NCBI RefSeq assembly: GCF_023228785.1
Contig: NZ_JALOAN010000020.1
Location: 1 to 41,088 of the forward strand
Length of the DNA: 41,088 nucleotides
Direction: 5' to 3'
DNA from: Sulfurimonas sp.
Lineage (GTDB): Bacteria; Campylobacterota; Campylobacteria; Campylobacterales; Sulfurimonadaceae
Position 1 is the stretch's first letter. Each line of letters opens with the position of its first letter. Both the position numbers and the translations under genes were made by a program. The notes beneath the pieces are model-generated. The model did no database searches. It had not been told where the DNA came from and saw only the letters and a program-made list of their open reading frames with translations. Positions 14,024-22,422 of this stretch are shown here, piece by piece.

Positions 14024-15808
14024 TTATTTCTCTATATACTTAAGCTCTAAGAGCTTATTGTATATTTTTGATACTATCTCTCCTGCTGCAGATCCACCAT
14101 GTCCACCATGCTCAACCATCGCCAAAACTACATACTGAGGATTTTTATATGGTCCATAACTTGTAAACCATGCGTGAGAACGAGTATAGTACTCCATATC
14201 ATGCTCTAAAACTCTATCTTCAATATCTTGCATGATTCCAATAACTTGAGCTGTTCCAGTCTTTCCGGCTATATCTACTTTAGAACTTAGATAGTGTGTA
14301 GCTGTTCCTTTTGGATGATTACATACCTCATACATAGATCTTTGTATAAGAGGAAGTTTATCAATCTCATCTGATGTCAAAACATCTATAGGCTCAGGTT
14401 TGTACTCTTCGTCTCCTACATACTTTGCAAAGTGTGGAGTAGGAAGCTTGGAAGTAGCCATAAGAGCAGTAAATTGTGCTATTTGTATAGGAGTTGTTAA
14501 AAAATCACCCTGACCTATCGAAGTATTTACAGTTTCACCTATAAACCAAGGTCTATTATATTTTTTTCTTTTCCATTCACGAGATGGAACTATCCCAATA
14601 AACTCATTTGGCAAATCTACCCCAGTTTTTTTGCCAAGTCCATATCTCATAAGTCCATCGCTCATTTTTTTTATACCAACTTGTAAGCTTCCTTTATAAA
14701 AATAATCATCACAACTCTCTCTGATAGCTTTAATAAGTCCAGTTTGTCTATGCCCTCCTTTCTTCCAACATCTAAAAACACGTTTTCCAAGTGGCATTGA
14801 TGCTCTACAGTCAACACTCCATGACTCATCTAAATCTGTTGTTATATAGATAAGTGCTAAGCCCATTTTAATAGCAGATCCAGGGGGATAAAGACCATTT
14901 ACTAGCTTGTTTGTAAATGGTTTATCAAGACTATTTGAGAGCTTATCCCACATATCATATGATATCCCAGAGACAAAAGTATTTAGGCTATACTCTGGAA
15001 AACTACTAGCTGAGAGTATGGCACCATCTACTCCCATTACTACAACTGCTCCGGCCTTACCCTCAAAAAGCGAAGAGATATATTTTTGAAGTTCTATATC
15101 TATATTTAGAGTTAATTTTCTATCTTCATCAGCACTCTCATAAGAAAGCTCCTCTATCTCTTGATTGTTAGCGTTTACCTTTACCTCTCTTTGTCCCGGT
15201 ATTCCTTGAAGGTAAGTGTTGTAATACTTCTCTAAGCCTGATTTTCCAGTATAACCAATAAGTTCAAGTAACTCATCTTCTTGAACATCTTTTTTATTTG
15301 CACGAGAAACATAACCTATGATATGCGCACCTATATTTTCATAAGGATAAAATCTTTTTGGTGCTGGTACTATACATATATTTTCTCTAAGACTTAAAAC
15401 TGAATATACCGGCATAATGTCCTCATAAGATATAAAGTGCACTATATCTATGAAATTATGATTATAGTAAGAGTCTTTTTTTATATAATTTTTTATAAGA
15501 GTCTCTTTGTTAAGAGATGGGATAAGTTTTACTAAGTTATCTATCTCTTGATCGAACTCTTCAATATTGCTCTGATGCCTTAAATGCGGGCGAAGTTGAA
15601 TCTTAAACCCAAGTTTATTTATAGCTATTGGTCTATTGTTCCTATCTACAATTTCACCTCTTACAGGTGCTATTTGCTCATTTTTGATAGTGTTTGAATA
15701 AGAAAGCTTTTCATAATAACTGTTTGATTCTACGGCTAAAAAAAATACACGAACAACAAGAGTTAACCAAGTGATGGCAAAAAAAGCAATAATAAACTTG
15801 ATTTTCAT
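14024..15808 (-). CDS. mrdA: Penicillin-binding protein 2 (elongasome transpeptidase)
   Basis: PBP2 is the transpeptidase of the cell-elongation complex. Starting at the ATG at 15808 it has 594 residues: one N-terminal transmembrane helix (about 4-25), a dimerisation/pedestal region, and the transpeptidase domain with SAIK at 311-314 (catalytic Ser311, Lys314), SCD at 365-367 in the SxN position, and KTG at 516-518. This start is chosen because the ATG overlaps the upstream gene's stop (ATGA) and the transmembrane helix follows at once; a longer reading frame upstream would run through the preceding gene. The SxN motif reads SxD, as often in PBP2. It is the last gene of the long minus-strand cluster, just after an MreD-like gene, as in rod-shape operons. 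Confidence 0.95.
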   Translation of the reverse strand: MKIKFIIAFFAITWLTLVVRVFFLAVESNSYYEKLSYSNTIKNEQIAPVRGEIVDRNNRPIAINKLGFKIQLRPHLRHQSNIEEFDQEIDNLVKLIPSLNKETLIKNYIKKDSYYNHNFIDIVHFISYEDIMPVYSVLSLRENICIVPAPKRFYPYENIGAHIIGYVSRANKKDVQEDELLELIGYTGKSGLEKYYNTYLQGIPGQREVKVNANNQEIEELSYESADEDRKLTLNIDIELQKYISSLFEGKAGAVVVMGVDGAILSASSFPEYSLNTFVSGISYDMWDKLSNSLDKPFTNKLVNGLYPPGSAIKMGLALIYITTDLDESWSVDCRASMPLGKRVFRCWKKGGHRQTGLIKAIRESCDDYFYKGSLQVGIKKMSDGLMRYGLGKKTGVDLPNEFIGIVPSREWKRKKYNRPWFIGETVNTSIGQGDFLTTPIQIAQFTALMATSKLPTPHFAKYVGDEEYKPEPIDVLTSDEIDKLPLIQRSMYEVCNHPKGTATHYLSSKVDIAGKTGTAQVIGIMQDIEDRVLEHDMEYYTRSHAWFTSYGPYKNPQYVVLAMVEHGGHGGSAAGEIVSKIYNKLLELKYIEK

Positions 15809-16257
15809 AAGATGCTCACTATAAAAAACTCTATGACTATATAGTAGATGATGTAGTAGTTTAACTGTGGCATAGGTAATAAAAACACATTTGAAAGTAT
15901 TGTTAAAAAGAGGTAAAAGCCTAGATAAGAAAGTAGCACAAAAGAGGCTTTTATACATGAGTTACAGCTAAAATTCTTCTTTAGTTTTGGAAGTATAAAT
16001 TTATACACTAAACCTAAGTAGATGATAGAGCTAAATAGTGGATATCCCATTTGAGATTCAAAGATAATCAAACAAAAAGCAGTTAAAAAGATATAGAGTG
16101 AGTCCTCTTTTTTTAATGCATCAGCAAAGAGTAGAAAAAGCACCCCAAAGAGCGGGGGCAAGAAGAGATATATGCTACTTAGACTCTCATAGACTACAAA
16201 GAGTGCTACATAGATAAATGGTGCTAAAGAGTTTTGATTAGAGATACTTCGTTGCAT
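15805..16257 (-). CDS. MreD-like integral membrane protein
   Basis: The 150-residue protein is almost entirely hydrophobic, with about five transmembrane segments and few charged residues, a profile matching MreD. It directly precedes mrdA with a 4-bp ATGA overlap, the usual place of mreD. Sequence similarity alone is too weak to name it. The ATG at 16257 overlaps the end of the preceding GNAT gene by 34 bp; a later start is possible. If it is MreD, it scaffolds the MreB-PBP2 elongation machinery. Confidence 0.65.
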   Translation of the reverse strand: MQRSISNQNSLAPFIYVALFVVYESLSSIYLFLPPLFGVLFLLFADALKKEDSLYIFLTAFCLIIFESQMGYPLFSSIIYLGLVYKFILPKLKKNFSCNSCIKASFVLLSYLGFYLFLTILSNVFLLPMPQLNYYIIYYIVIEFFIVSIL

Positions 16258-16682
16258 ACTGGAAAATGTTTACACTTGATACAATCAGCCCAAATTTTAT
16301 GTTCGGGAAGGGACTCTTTTGGGATCTCTACAAAGCCTAATCTCTCAAAAAAAGATTGTCTATATGTTAGACATAAAACTTTTTGAAGTCCTAGGTTTTG
16401 GGCTTCTTCTACACATGTTTTAACTAGATTTTCTCCTATTTTTTGACCTCTAAAACCCTCTTTTACGATAAGAGATCTTATCTCTGCTAAATACTCGGTA
16501 TGAATATGCAAAGCGCAAAAACCTAAAAGTTCATCTCCATCAAAACATAGTGTGTATGAGCGGATATTTGTAGCAACTTCATCACTGCTTCTGTTTAAGA
16601 TTATTCCTGATTCTATCTCAGGAAGAACTAGTTTTTGCATAGTTGCAATATCACTTAGTCTTGCCTTTTTATAAGTTATCAT
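16224..16682 (-). CDS. Stand-alone GNAT acetyltransferase, N-acetylglutamate synthase type
   Basis: The 152-residue protein is a single GNAT domain with the acetyl-CoA loop in EGFRGQKIGENLV at 75-87. The C-terminal block LCLTYRQSFFERLGFVEI, then PEHKIWADCIKC, is typical of short, kinase-domain-free N-acetylglutamate synthases that start arginine synthesis in organisms lacking classical ArgA. Three cysteines at 134, 137 and 143 (CxxC-x5-C) close the protein. Its ATG overlaps the engB stop (ATGA). The assignment to NAGS rather than a general GNAT rests on family memory, so the substrate is probable and not proven. Confidence 0.75.
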   Translation of the reverse strand: MITYKKARLSDIATMQKLVLPEIESGIILNRSSDEVATNIRSYTLCFDGDELLGFCALHIHTEYLAEIRSLIVKEGFRGQKIGENLVKTCVEEAQNLGLQKVLCLTYRQSFFERLGFVEIPKESLPEHKIWADCIKCKHFPVCNEVSLIKTL

Positions 16683-17293
16683 ACTTCATCTTCTTCATAT
16701 AAAATCTCATAAATAGTAGTTATAACTTTTTGCATTCCTTTTTTCTTTGAGCTTGATACCATCATAGAGTTAGGAAACTTTTGTCTTAGTACGTTTTGCT
16801 CTTTTTGATTTAGTTTATCTATCTTTGTAAAGATTTGAAGTATGACTTGATTTTCTTTAATATTTGCAAGTAAAAATTCACTTACAGAAGCATCTATCTC
16901 CAAATCAGAGTGTCTACAGTCAATGAGATGAACAAATAGCTTAATCTGCTCTCTTTTAGAGATATAATCAGTTAAATTTTTCTCCCACTCATGCTTCATT
17001 GATTTTGAAACTTTGGCATAACCAAAACCTGGTAGATCCACAAACTTAGCTATTTTTTTCTCAGTTGTTTCTCTATCTATAAAAGTGACATCAAAGTAGT
17101 TTATAAGTCTTGTTTTTCCGGGAGTTGATGAAACTTTTGCAAGTCCTTTATGGTTTGTAAGAGCATTTAAAAGTGAGCTTTTACCAACGTTTGAGCGAGC
17201 CATAAAGACAACTTCATTTTGTTCTTGTGTCTCTGGTGCTGCTTCTATATTTGGAGCAGATGTTATAAATTTTGCATCAACAATTTCTATCAT
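16679..17293 (-). CDS. engB: Ribosome biogenesis GTPase EngB (YihA/YsxC)
   Basis: The 204-residue TRAFAC GTPase assists late assembly of the large ribosomal subunit. Motifs: G1 ARSNVGKS at 32-39, G2 in STPGKT at 56-61, G3 DLPGFGYA at 86-93, and G4 TKID at 156-159. I choose the ATG at 17293, 2 bp past the lptA stop, over an in-frame start 16 codons upstream, because the longer version would only add a lysine-rich tail lying inside lptA. The ribosome binding site is weak, which fits coupling to lptA. Confidence 0.94.
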   Translation of the reverse strand: MIEIVDAKFITSAPNIEAAPETQEQNEVVFMARSNVGKSSLLNALTNHKGLAKVSSTPGKTRLINYFDVTFIDRETTEKKIAKFVDLPGFGYAKVSKSMKHEWEKNLTDYISKREQIKLFVHLIDCRHSDLEIDASVSEFLLANIKENQVILQIFTKIDKLNQKEQNVLRQKFPNSMMVSSSKKKGMQKVITTIYEILYEEDEV

Positions 17294-17294
17294 A

Positions 17295-17789
17295 TTATTT
17301 TTCTTCTTTATCTTTAGTTGCGTTGTTTTCTTTATTTTCAATCTTAAATATCATTATAACAGGCTCTTTTTTTGCACCCTTAGCATAGGCTTTGCCCTCA
17401 ATAGTTTTAAGTACAACTTCATCGCCAATAATTTCTTTTTTTTCATTAAGTTGCTTTAAATGTACATCCGTAAAAAAATGATACTCTTTTATATTTGGCA
17501 TATAAATAACTTTTTGTGCCACGCCTTGATATAAAGAGCCCTCTTTTGTCTCTATATGAAAAGAGACATTGCCTACTGCTATATATTTTTGAGGTTGATG
17601 AGCGCTATCGGTGTGTACTGTTACTTTTGTGGCATTTAGTTCATCATTTTTTCTTATTATATTTACATTTCCAGTAAATATAGAAATTCCACTCTTTTCA
17701 TCTCCATTAAACTGGTCAGCTTTTATCTTTAACTCTTGTGAAATTAAAGAAGACGCTAAAAATAGACTTAAAACCATTAAAATTTTCAT
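17295..17789 (-). CDS. lptA: LptA-like periplasmic LPS transport protein (OstA domain)
   Basis: The 164-residue protein has a cleavable signal peptide (about 1-18) and one OstA/LptA domain, with beta-strand repeats such as GISIFTGNVNIIR and KYIAVGNVSFHI. LptA forms the periplasmic bridge carrying lipopolysaccharide from LptC to LptD. It follows lptC after a 2-bp gap and precedes engB. The C-terminus is a short Lys/Glu tail beyond the domain. Confidence 0.88.
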   Translation of the reverse strand: MKILMVLSLFLASSLISQELKIKADQFNGDEKSGISIFTGNVNIIRKNDELNATKVTVHTDSAHQPQKYIAVGNVSFHIETKEGSLYQGVAQKVIYMPNIKEYHFFTDVHLKQLNEKKEIIGDEVVLKTIEGKAYAKGAKKEPVIMIFKIENKENNATKDKEEK

Positions 17790-17791
17790 AA

Positions 17792-18313
17792 TTATCTCTC
17801 TTTTATTTGATATATAGCAATTACATTTTTGGACTTTACTTTACCATTTGTATTATTGTAAACCAAAGAAGTTCCAATAATTTCATTTTTCTCTCTATAC
17901 ATTATATAATCTTTTTGAGTCTCTGCTATAGCTTCTTTTTTGTTGTAAATGGCTTCTTGTGATTCAAAAACTAAACCATCTTCTCTATTGTAAATAACAT
18001 TTCCAACTAGATTAATAATATCTTTTTTGTCTCTATATAGTCCAATATCAGATCTTATATTTGCAAGAAGTTCTTTTGAATTATCTGTATAGTCTATATC
18101 TATAACTCTATATTTATCAGCAAATCTTTTAGCTTTAGAACCTTTCATAATTGTGATAAGTTTTTCTTGATTTAGCTCATGTAAAACAAAAGATTCAAGC
18201 TCAAAGAGAGGAACATCTTTAAAGTCTTGTTTTGCTATATTTAGAGGTTTAAACCCGACATATATCATAATCAAGCCAATAAAAATAAGGATAAAAAAAG
18301 CATTAATATTCAA
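17792..18313 (-). CDS. lptC: LptC-like LPS export protein
   Basis: The product has one N-terminal transmembrane helix and a periplasmic LptC-type beta-jellyroll, and it sits between kdsC and lptA exactly as lptC does in many Gram-negatives. LptC bridges the LptBFG transporter to LptA. Two TTG starts are possible. TTG 18331 overlaps kdsC and has no well-spaced ribosome binding site; TTG 18313 has AGGA 6-7 bases upstream and is preferred, giving about 173 residues. Sequence similarity to E. coli LptC is low, so the call leans on topology and neighbours. Confidence 0.8.
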   Translation of the reverse strand: MNINAFFILIFIGLIMIYVGFKPLNIAKQDFKDVPLFELESFVLHELNQEKLITIMKGSKAKRFADKYRVIDIDYTDNSKELLANIRSDIGLYRDKKDIINLVGNVIYNREDGLVFESQEAIYNKKEAIAETQKDYIMYREKNEIIGTSLVYNNTNGKVKSKNVIAIYQIKER

Positions 18314-18321
18314 AATATTTC

Positions 18322-18816
18322 CTATATCCAAACTCTCATAAATTCTTCTCTTTGGTCATTCTCATCAACCAATAGATCAATCATCTCCCTAACCACACCA
18401 TCGCCACCATTTTTGCTCAAAACTCTTTTTACTATCTCTTTTATCTCTTTAACTCCATCACTTGGAGTAAAGCTTTTTCCTACAAGGCACAACATATGGT
18501 AGTCATTTAAATCATCACCAATGGCTGCTACTTCATACAAGTTAAGCCCTAGAGAGTCAACTACCTCTTTTAATATTTTTTGTTTATCTTTTACACCTTG
18601 ATAGAGATGTTTTATGCCTAGCTCTTTAGCTCGTCTTTTAACTATGCTAGATTTTCTCCCTGTGATGATAGCCACATGGTTTCCCATCTTTATCCAAGAG
18701 CTAATAGCAAGCCCATCTTTTACATTAAAACTTTTAGTCTCAACGCCATTACTTGAGTATGTAAGCTTACCATCGCTTAAACAACCATCAACATCCAAGA
18801 CTATAAGTTTTGTCAT
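18322..18816 (-). CDS. kdsC: 3-deoxy-D-manno-octulosonate-8-phosphate phosphatase (KdsC)
   Basis: The 164-residue protein is a HAD-superfamily C0-type phosphatase of typical KdsC length. The nucleophile motif is LDVDGCLSDG with Asp8 and Asp10, followed by ITGRKSS at 51-57 and GDDLND at 100-105. It releases KDO from KDO-8-phosphate for lipopolysaccharide inner-core synthesis. The ATG overlaps the hisB stop (ATGA), and it is followed by the LPS transport genes lptC and lptA, so the segment serves envelope assembly. Confidence 0.94.
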   Translation of the reverse strand: MTKLIVLDVDGCLSDGKLTYSSNGVETKSFNVKDGLAISSWIKMGNHVAIITGRKSSIVKRRAKELGIKHLYQGVKDKQKILKEVVDSLGLNLYEVAAIGDDLNDYHMLCLVGKSFTPSDGVKEIKEIVKRVLSKNGGDGVVREMIDLLVDENDQREEFMRVWI

Positions 18817-19385
18817 AAAACATCTTTAGTACTAGGAATACCAACTCTGTCATTTTTAACTGTAGCTCTTCTAATAGCAACAGCTAAAGCTTTAAAAGAA
18901 GCTTCAATGATGTGGTGTCTATTTTTTCCTCTAAGCGAGATTATATGAGCACTAATCCTAGCGTTGAGAACAAATGCTCTAAAAAACTCTTCTACAAGTT
19001 CACTATCAAAATTGCCAACTTTACCCGTCACATTTGATTCATAAACCAAGAATGGTCTGTTGCTAAGATCTAGATCACAAGATACACAAGCCTCATCCAT
19101 TACGATATTTGCACTACCAAATCTTTCAATATTTTTAACAGGATATAAGGCATCAGCAACAAGAGAGCCTAAAACTATACCAACATCTTCAACGCTATGA
19201 TGATCATCGATGTGAGTGTCACCTTTACACTGTATCTCTAGATCTATAAGTGAGTGTTTAGAAAAACTCTCTAACATATGATCTAAAAAACCAACTCCCG
19301 TATCTATCTTATTCTTTCCATTTCCATATAACTCTAATGAAATTGTGATATCTGTTTCTTTTGTTTTTCTACTTTTACTTATCAT
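18813..19385 (-). CDS. hisB: Imidazoleglycerol-phosphate dehydratase
   Basis: HisB catalyses the dehydration of imidazole-glycerol phosphate in histidine synthesis. The 190-residue monofunctional enzyme shows the two metal-binding repeats: HIDDHHSVEDVGI at 58-70 and HHIIEASFKA at 157-166. It lacks the histidinol-phosphatase domain seen in E. coli HisB. It is embedded in an envelope cluster rather than a his operon, between rlpA and kdsC, with a 4-bp gap and a 4-bp overlap respectively. Confidence 0.96.
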   Translation of the reverse strand: MISKSRKTKETDITISLELYGNGKNKIDTGVGFLDHMLESFSKHSLIDLEIQCKGDTHIDDHHSVEDVGIVLGSLVADALYPVKNIERFGSANIVMDEACVSCDLDLSNRPFLVYESNVTGKVGNFDSELVEEFFRAFVLNARISAHIISLRGKNRHHIIEASFKALAVAIRRATVKNDRVGIPSTKDVL

Positions 19386-19389
19386 GTTT

Positions 19390-20208
19390 CTAATCCTCTC
19401 TTACAATAAAAGCATTTTTAAAATGCCCCTGCGCTTTATAGTCTCTTGCCTCTTCTTCACTCTTAAAGCCTTTTAGCCAAACTTTAAAAAGTCTTCCTCT
19501 ATCACTCTCTACATCTTTTATAATAGTTCTATAACCATCTGTTTTATCATGCATCTCTTGCATTTTAAGTGCACCCTCGATTTTTGAAAATGATGCTATT
19601 TGAAGAGCAAACTCACTAACAATCTCTTTTTGAGGCAATTGCTTGAGCTCTTTTTTACTTGGAATTTTCTTTTTACCTTTGGTCTCAAAGCCTAAGATCT
19701 CAAGTGATACAGGAGCAGTTCCAGCTGCTATCATATCTATCTTAGATGCACCAGTTTTTGATAGATCTATGATTCTGTTATCTACAAAAGGACCCCTATC
19801 GTTAATTCTTACAACTATAGATTTACCATTTGTTTTATTTGTAACTTTTACTATAGTGTTCATAGGTAGAGTTTTATGAGCTGCTGTCATGTCGTACATA
19901 TTGTAAATCTCACCATTTGATGTATGCTTGCCATGAAATTTTGGTCCATACCAACTAGCACGACCTTCAAATCTATCACCAACACTTACAACAGTTGGAT
20001 AGTATCTTATTCCACGAATCACATATGGTCTCATAGTTGGATGTGAGTAGGTTTTTTTATCCATTTGTGAGCTATGATGACTTCTATCTGAAGAGTAAGA
20101 TTTTGCAGGTGAATAGCTTTGTGAACTATATACTCTCTGACCTCTAGTGCTACAAGCACTAAAGAGTAAAACTAAAAAGATAAGCCCAAGATATAAGAGT
20201 TTATTCAT
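19390..20208 (-). CDS. rlpA: RlpA-family septal-ring lipoprotein (DPBB + SPOR)
   Basis: The 272-residue protein has a lipoprotein signal with the lipobox FSAC (Cys19), a Ser/Tyr-rich linker, a double-psi beta-barrel domain (about 80-170; ASWYGPKFHGKHTSNGE, then NDRGPF and RIIDLS), and a C-terminal SPOR domain (about 195-272; ALQIASF). RlpA proteins cleave or bind denuded peptidoglycan strands at the division site. It overlaps the mltD 3' end by 8 bp; pairing with a lytic transglycosylase suggests a shared role in cell-wall turnover. Confidence 0.9.
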   Translation of the reverse strand: MNKLLYLGLIFLVLLFSACSTRGQRVYSSQSYSPAKSYSSDRSHHSSQMDKKTYSHPTMRPYVIRGIRYYPTVVSVGDRFEGRASWYGPKFHGKHTSNGEIYNMYDMTAAHKTLPMNTIVKVTNKTNGKSIVVRINDRGPFVDNRIIDLSKTGASKIDMIAAGTAPVSLEILGFETKGKKKIPSKKELKQLPQKEIVSEFALQIASFSKIEGALKMQEMHDKTDGYRTIIKDVESDRGRLFKVWLKGFKSEEEARDYKAQGHFKNAFIVRED

Positions 20209-21430
20209 TTATCTTTAACCTATCGCCTACTTTTATAAAACTGCTGTTTAAATGATTTTGAAGCTTTATACTTTGTACACTGACTCTATAAGCTTTAGAA
20301 ATAGACTCTAATGTGTCTCCTGCTTTTACCATATAGTAGTGCTGTGAAGTTACTTTTTTATTTTTGTTGCTTGTTTCTATTGGGATTACAAGTCTTTGTT
20401 TTAGACTTAATCTGTATGATTTTAGATTGTTAAAATCTTTTATAACCTTGTATGAAACTCCATATTTTGCACCTATAGCAGAGAGGTTATCTCCTTTTGT
20501 TACTACATGGACTTTATAGATGTTTTTCATAGGTTCAGATTTATACTTTTGTTTAAACTCATTTAGTTTTATATATGGAATATAAATGTCATAAGTTGAA
20601 GCGTAAGGTGGCACGAAGTCATATTTGAGCTGACGATTTAGTTTTTTAAGCTCATTGAGTGGAATACCTACCATTTTAGAGAGTCTTTTTATAGAGTCAC
20701 CTCTTGAGAGTTGCACAGTTGAGATAGAGTAGGCATTTGCACGATTTAGTAGATGTTCATACTCACTGCTCATTAAAAACTGCTCATCATAACCTATCAT
20801 AGCAAGAGCTACTATCTTTCTTATGTAAAATCTACTCTCTCTTGGAATGTACTTCTTTTTTGGATCAAGTAAAACAGCCAAGTCATCACTTCCAGCCCTT
20901 TTTATAGCTTGATTTAGTCTTCCACCACCACAATTATAAGCAATAGCTGCCAAATACCACTTACCAAATCTTTTATGTAAGTGAGAGAGATACTTCGCAG
21001 CTGCCTCAGTTGACTTTATAAGATCTCGTCTCTCATCAACATACTCATCAATTTTTAGCCCATAAAGTTTTCCAGTTGCTGGCATAAATTGCCAAAGTCC
21101 AGATGCTCTTTTTGGAGAATATGCACGAGTAGAAAAGTTTGACTCAGCCATAGCAAGATACAAAAATTCTGCTGGAACACCATGTTTTGTTAAAATACTT
21201 TTGATAGATGGAATAAAAGTATAAGCCTCATCCATAGCTTTAAAAAAGTGCTGATTTTTATCAATGTTTAACTTTTGAGCTTTCATTTGATTCATGATAG
21301 GATCATAAAGAAATGAAGCATCTATATCGAAGGACTCTAAAAGAGCTACCTCTTTATTGTGGTTGAAAACATATGTTAAATTCGCGTTTAGGAAGATTGG
21401 CAAAAGTAGTAGTAGAAAAAATCTTATCAT
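20201..21430 (-). CDS. mltD: Membrane-bound lytic murein transglycosylase D-like (SLT + two LysM)
   Basis: The 409-residue protein has an N-terminal signal (1-16), a SLT family-1 domain with catalytic Glu96 in the AMAESNFS motif, followed by ASGLWQFMPATGKLYGL and the AYNCGGGRLNQAI block, and two LysM repeats at about 310-353 and 365-408 that bind peptidoglycan. It cleaves glycan strands to 1,6-anhydro-muropeptides. There is no lipobox, unlike E. coli MltD. It heads a run of overlapping genes; the 54 bp upstream, AT-rich with a TAAAAT on the minus strand, probably hold its promoter. Confidence 0.9.
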   Translation of the reverse strand: MIRFFLLLLLPIFLNANLTYVFNHNKEVALLESFDIDASFLYDPIMNQMKAQKLNIDKNQHFFKAMDEAYTFIPSIKSILTKHGVPAEFLYLAMAESNFSTRAYSPKRASGLWQFMPATGKLYGLKIDEYVDERRDLIKSTEAAAKYLSHLHKRFGKWYLAAIAYNCGGGRLNQAIKRAGSDDLAVLLDPKKKYIPRESRFYIRKIVALAMIGYDEQFLMSSEYEHLLNRANAYSISTVQLSRGDSIKRLSKMVGIPLNELKKLNRQLKYDFVPPYASTYDIYIPYIKLNEFKQKYKSEPMKNIYKVHVVTKGDNLSAIGAKYGVSYKVIKDFNNLKSYRLSLKQRLVIPIETSNKNKKVTSQHYYMVKAGDTLESISKAYRVSVQSIKLQNHLNSSFIKVGDRLKINE

Positions 21431-21484
21431 TGAGTACTCTAATTTTAAATTTAAAGTCTAGATTTTATCTAAAAAAAGATTAAA

Positions 21485-22261
21485 TTAGCGTAAAGTAAAG
21501 AGTCTTAGGGCATTTTGCGTAGTTAGCTCTTTTATATCATGAAGTGGTATACCTAATAGTTCAGAGATCTTTTGTGCTACAAATATTGTATAGAGCGGTT
21601 CATTTCTCTCTCCTCGATGTGGTGATGGAGTTAAATAGGGTCCATCTGTCTCTATAAGAAGTTTTTCTTTTGGGATTTTACTTAAGACATTTACCAATTT
21701 TTTTGCATTTTTAAAAGTCAAAACTCCTCCAATTCCAAAGTAAAAACCTTCTTTGGACAACGAGAGCAACTCTTCATCAGCATTGTAGCAATGAAGTACA
21801 CCACCAACTTGTGCAGCACCAAGATCTAATAGTATCTCTTTTGAGTCTCTTGAAGCCTCTCTAATGTGAACTATTAGAGGTTTTTTATACTTTTTTGCAA
21901 GCTCTATTTGAGCTCTAAAGACTCGTTTTTGTTCTTCTTTTTCTTTTAATTTTTCTTCATCACTTCCCTCAAGCCTAAAATAATCAAGCCCACACTCTCC
22001 AATAGCTACACACTTCTCATGTCCAACATATTTTTCAAAATCAAGATCATTAAATGAAGCCATATCATAAGGATGTACACCTACTGCAAAGTAAACATCA
22101 CTATTGGCATCTACAATTTCAAGAGTTCTCTCTAAGGTAGTTGGATCAGCTCCTGGGATGATAAATCTCTTTACTTTTGCAACTCTAGCTCTATTTAAGA
22201 CTTCATCTAAGTCATCTTTGTATCTTTCATTATCTAGGTGAATATGTGTATCTATTATCAT
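21485..22261 (-). CDS. tatD: TatD-family metal-dependent DNase
   Basis: The 258-residue amidohydrolase-fold protein begins DTHIHLD with the first metal histidines at 6 and 8 and has GECGLDYFR, VHIREAS, LHCYNA and ETDGPYLTP at the expected places for the TatD/YcfH family of 3'-5' exonucleases. Its ATG overlaps the stop of a 54-codon membrane ORF (ATGA). Confidence 0.93.
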   Translation of the reverse strand: MIIDTHIHLDNERYKDDLDEVLNRARVAKVKRFIIPGADPTTLERTLEIVDANSDVYFAVGVHPYDMASFNDLDFEKYVGHEKCVAIGECGLDYFRLEGSDEEKLKEKEEQKRVFRAQIELAKKYKKPLIVHIREASRDSKEILLDLGAAQVGGVLHCYNADEELLSLSKEGFYFGIGGVLTFKNAKKLVNVLSKIPKEKLLIETDGPYLTPSPHRGERNEPLYTIFVAQKISELLGIPLHDIKELTTQNALRLFTLR

Positions 22262-22422
22262 TTTTTACCCTTTTTTATCTCTCTAACTCTTATGATGTTT
22301 CTTAACATCAGATATATGAAAAAGATAGCTCCCAAAAGTGAAGCTAATGCTAAAAATAAGTTTGAAGCCATAAAAAGATTATAGCTTAGCACTAAAAGTA
22401 TAAAAGAGATTACAAAGCACAT
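22258..22422 (-). CDS. Small two-helix membrane protein between recN and tatD (54 aa)
   Basis: Reading leftwards from an ATG at 22422 gives 54 residues: a hydrophobic stretch at about 3-30, a second at about 22-43 that may form a hairpin with it, and a basic tail (RVREIKKGKK). The stop forms an ATGA overlap with the tatD start, and the start overlaps the recN stop by 13 bp, so it fills the gap exactly, as a translated cistron would. A shorter version from an internal ATG (37 residues, one helix) is also possible. No ribosome binding site is strong. Function unknown. Confidence 0.55.
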   Translation of the reverse strand: MCFVISFILLVLSYNLFMASNLFLALASLLGAIFFIYLMLRNIIRVREIKKGKK

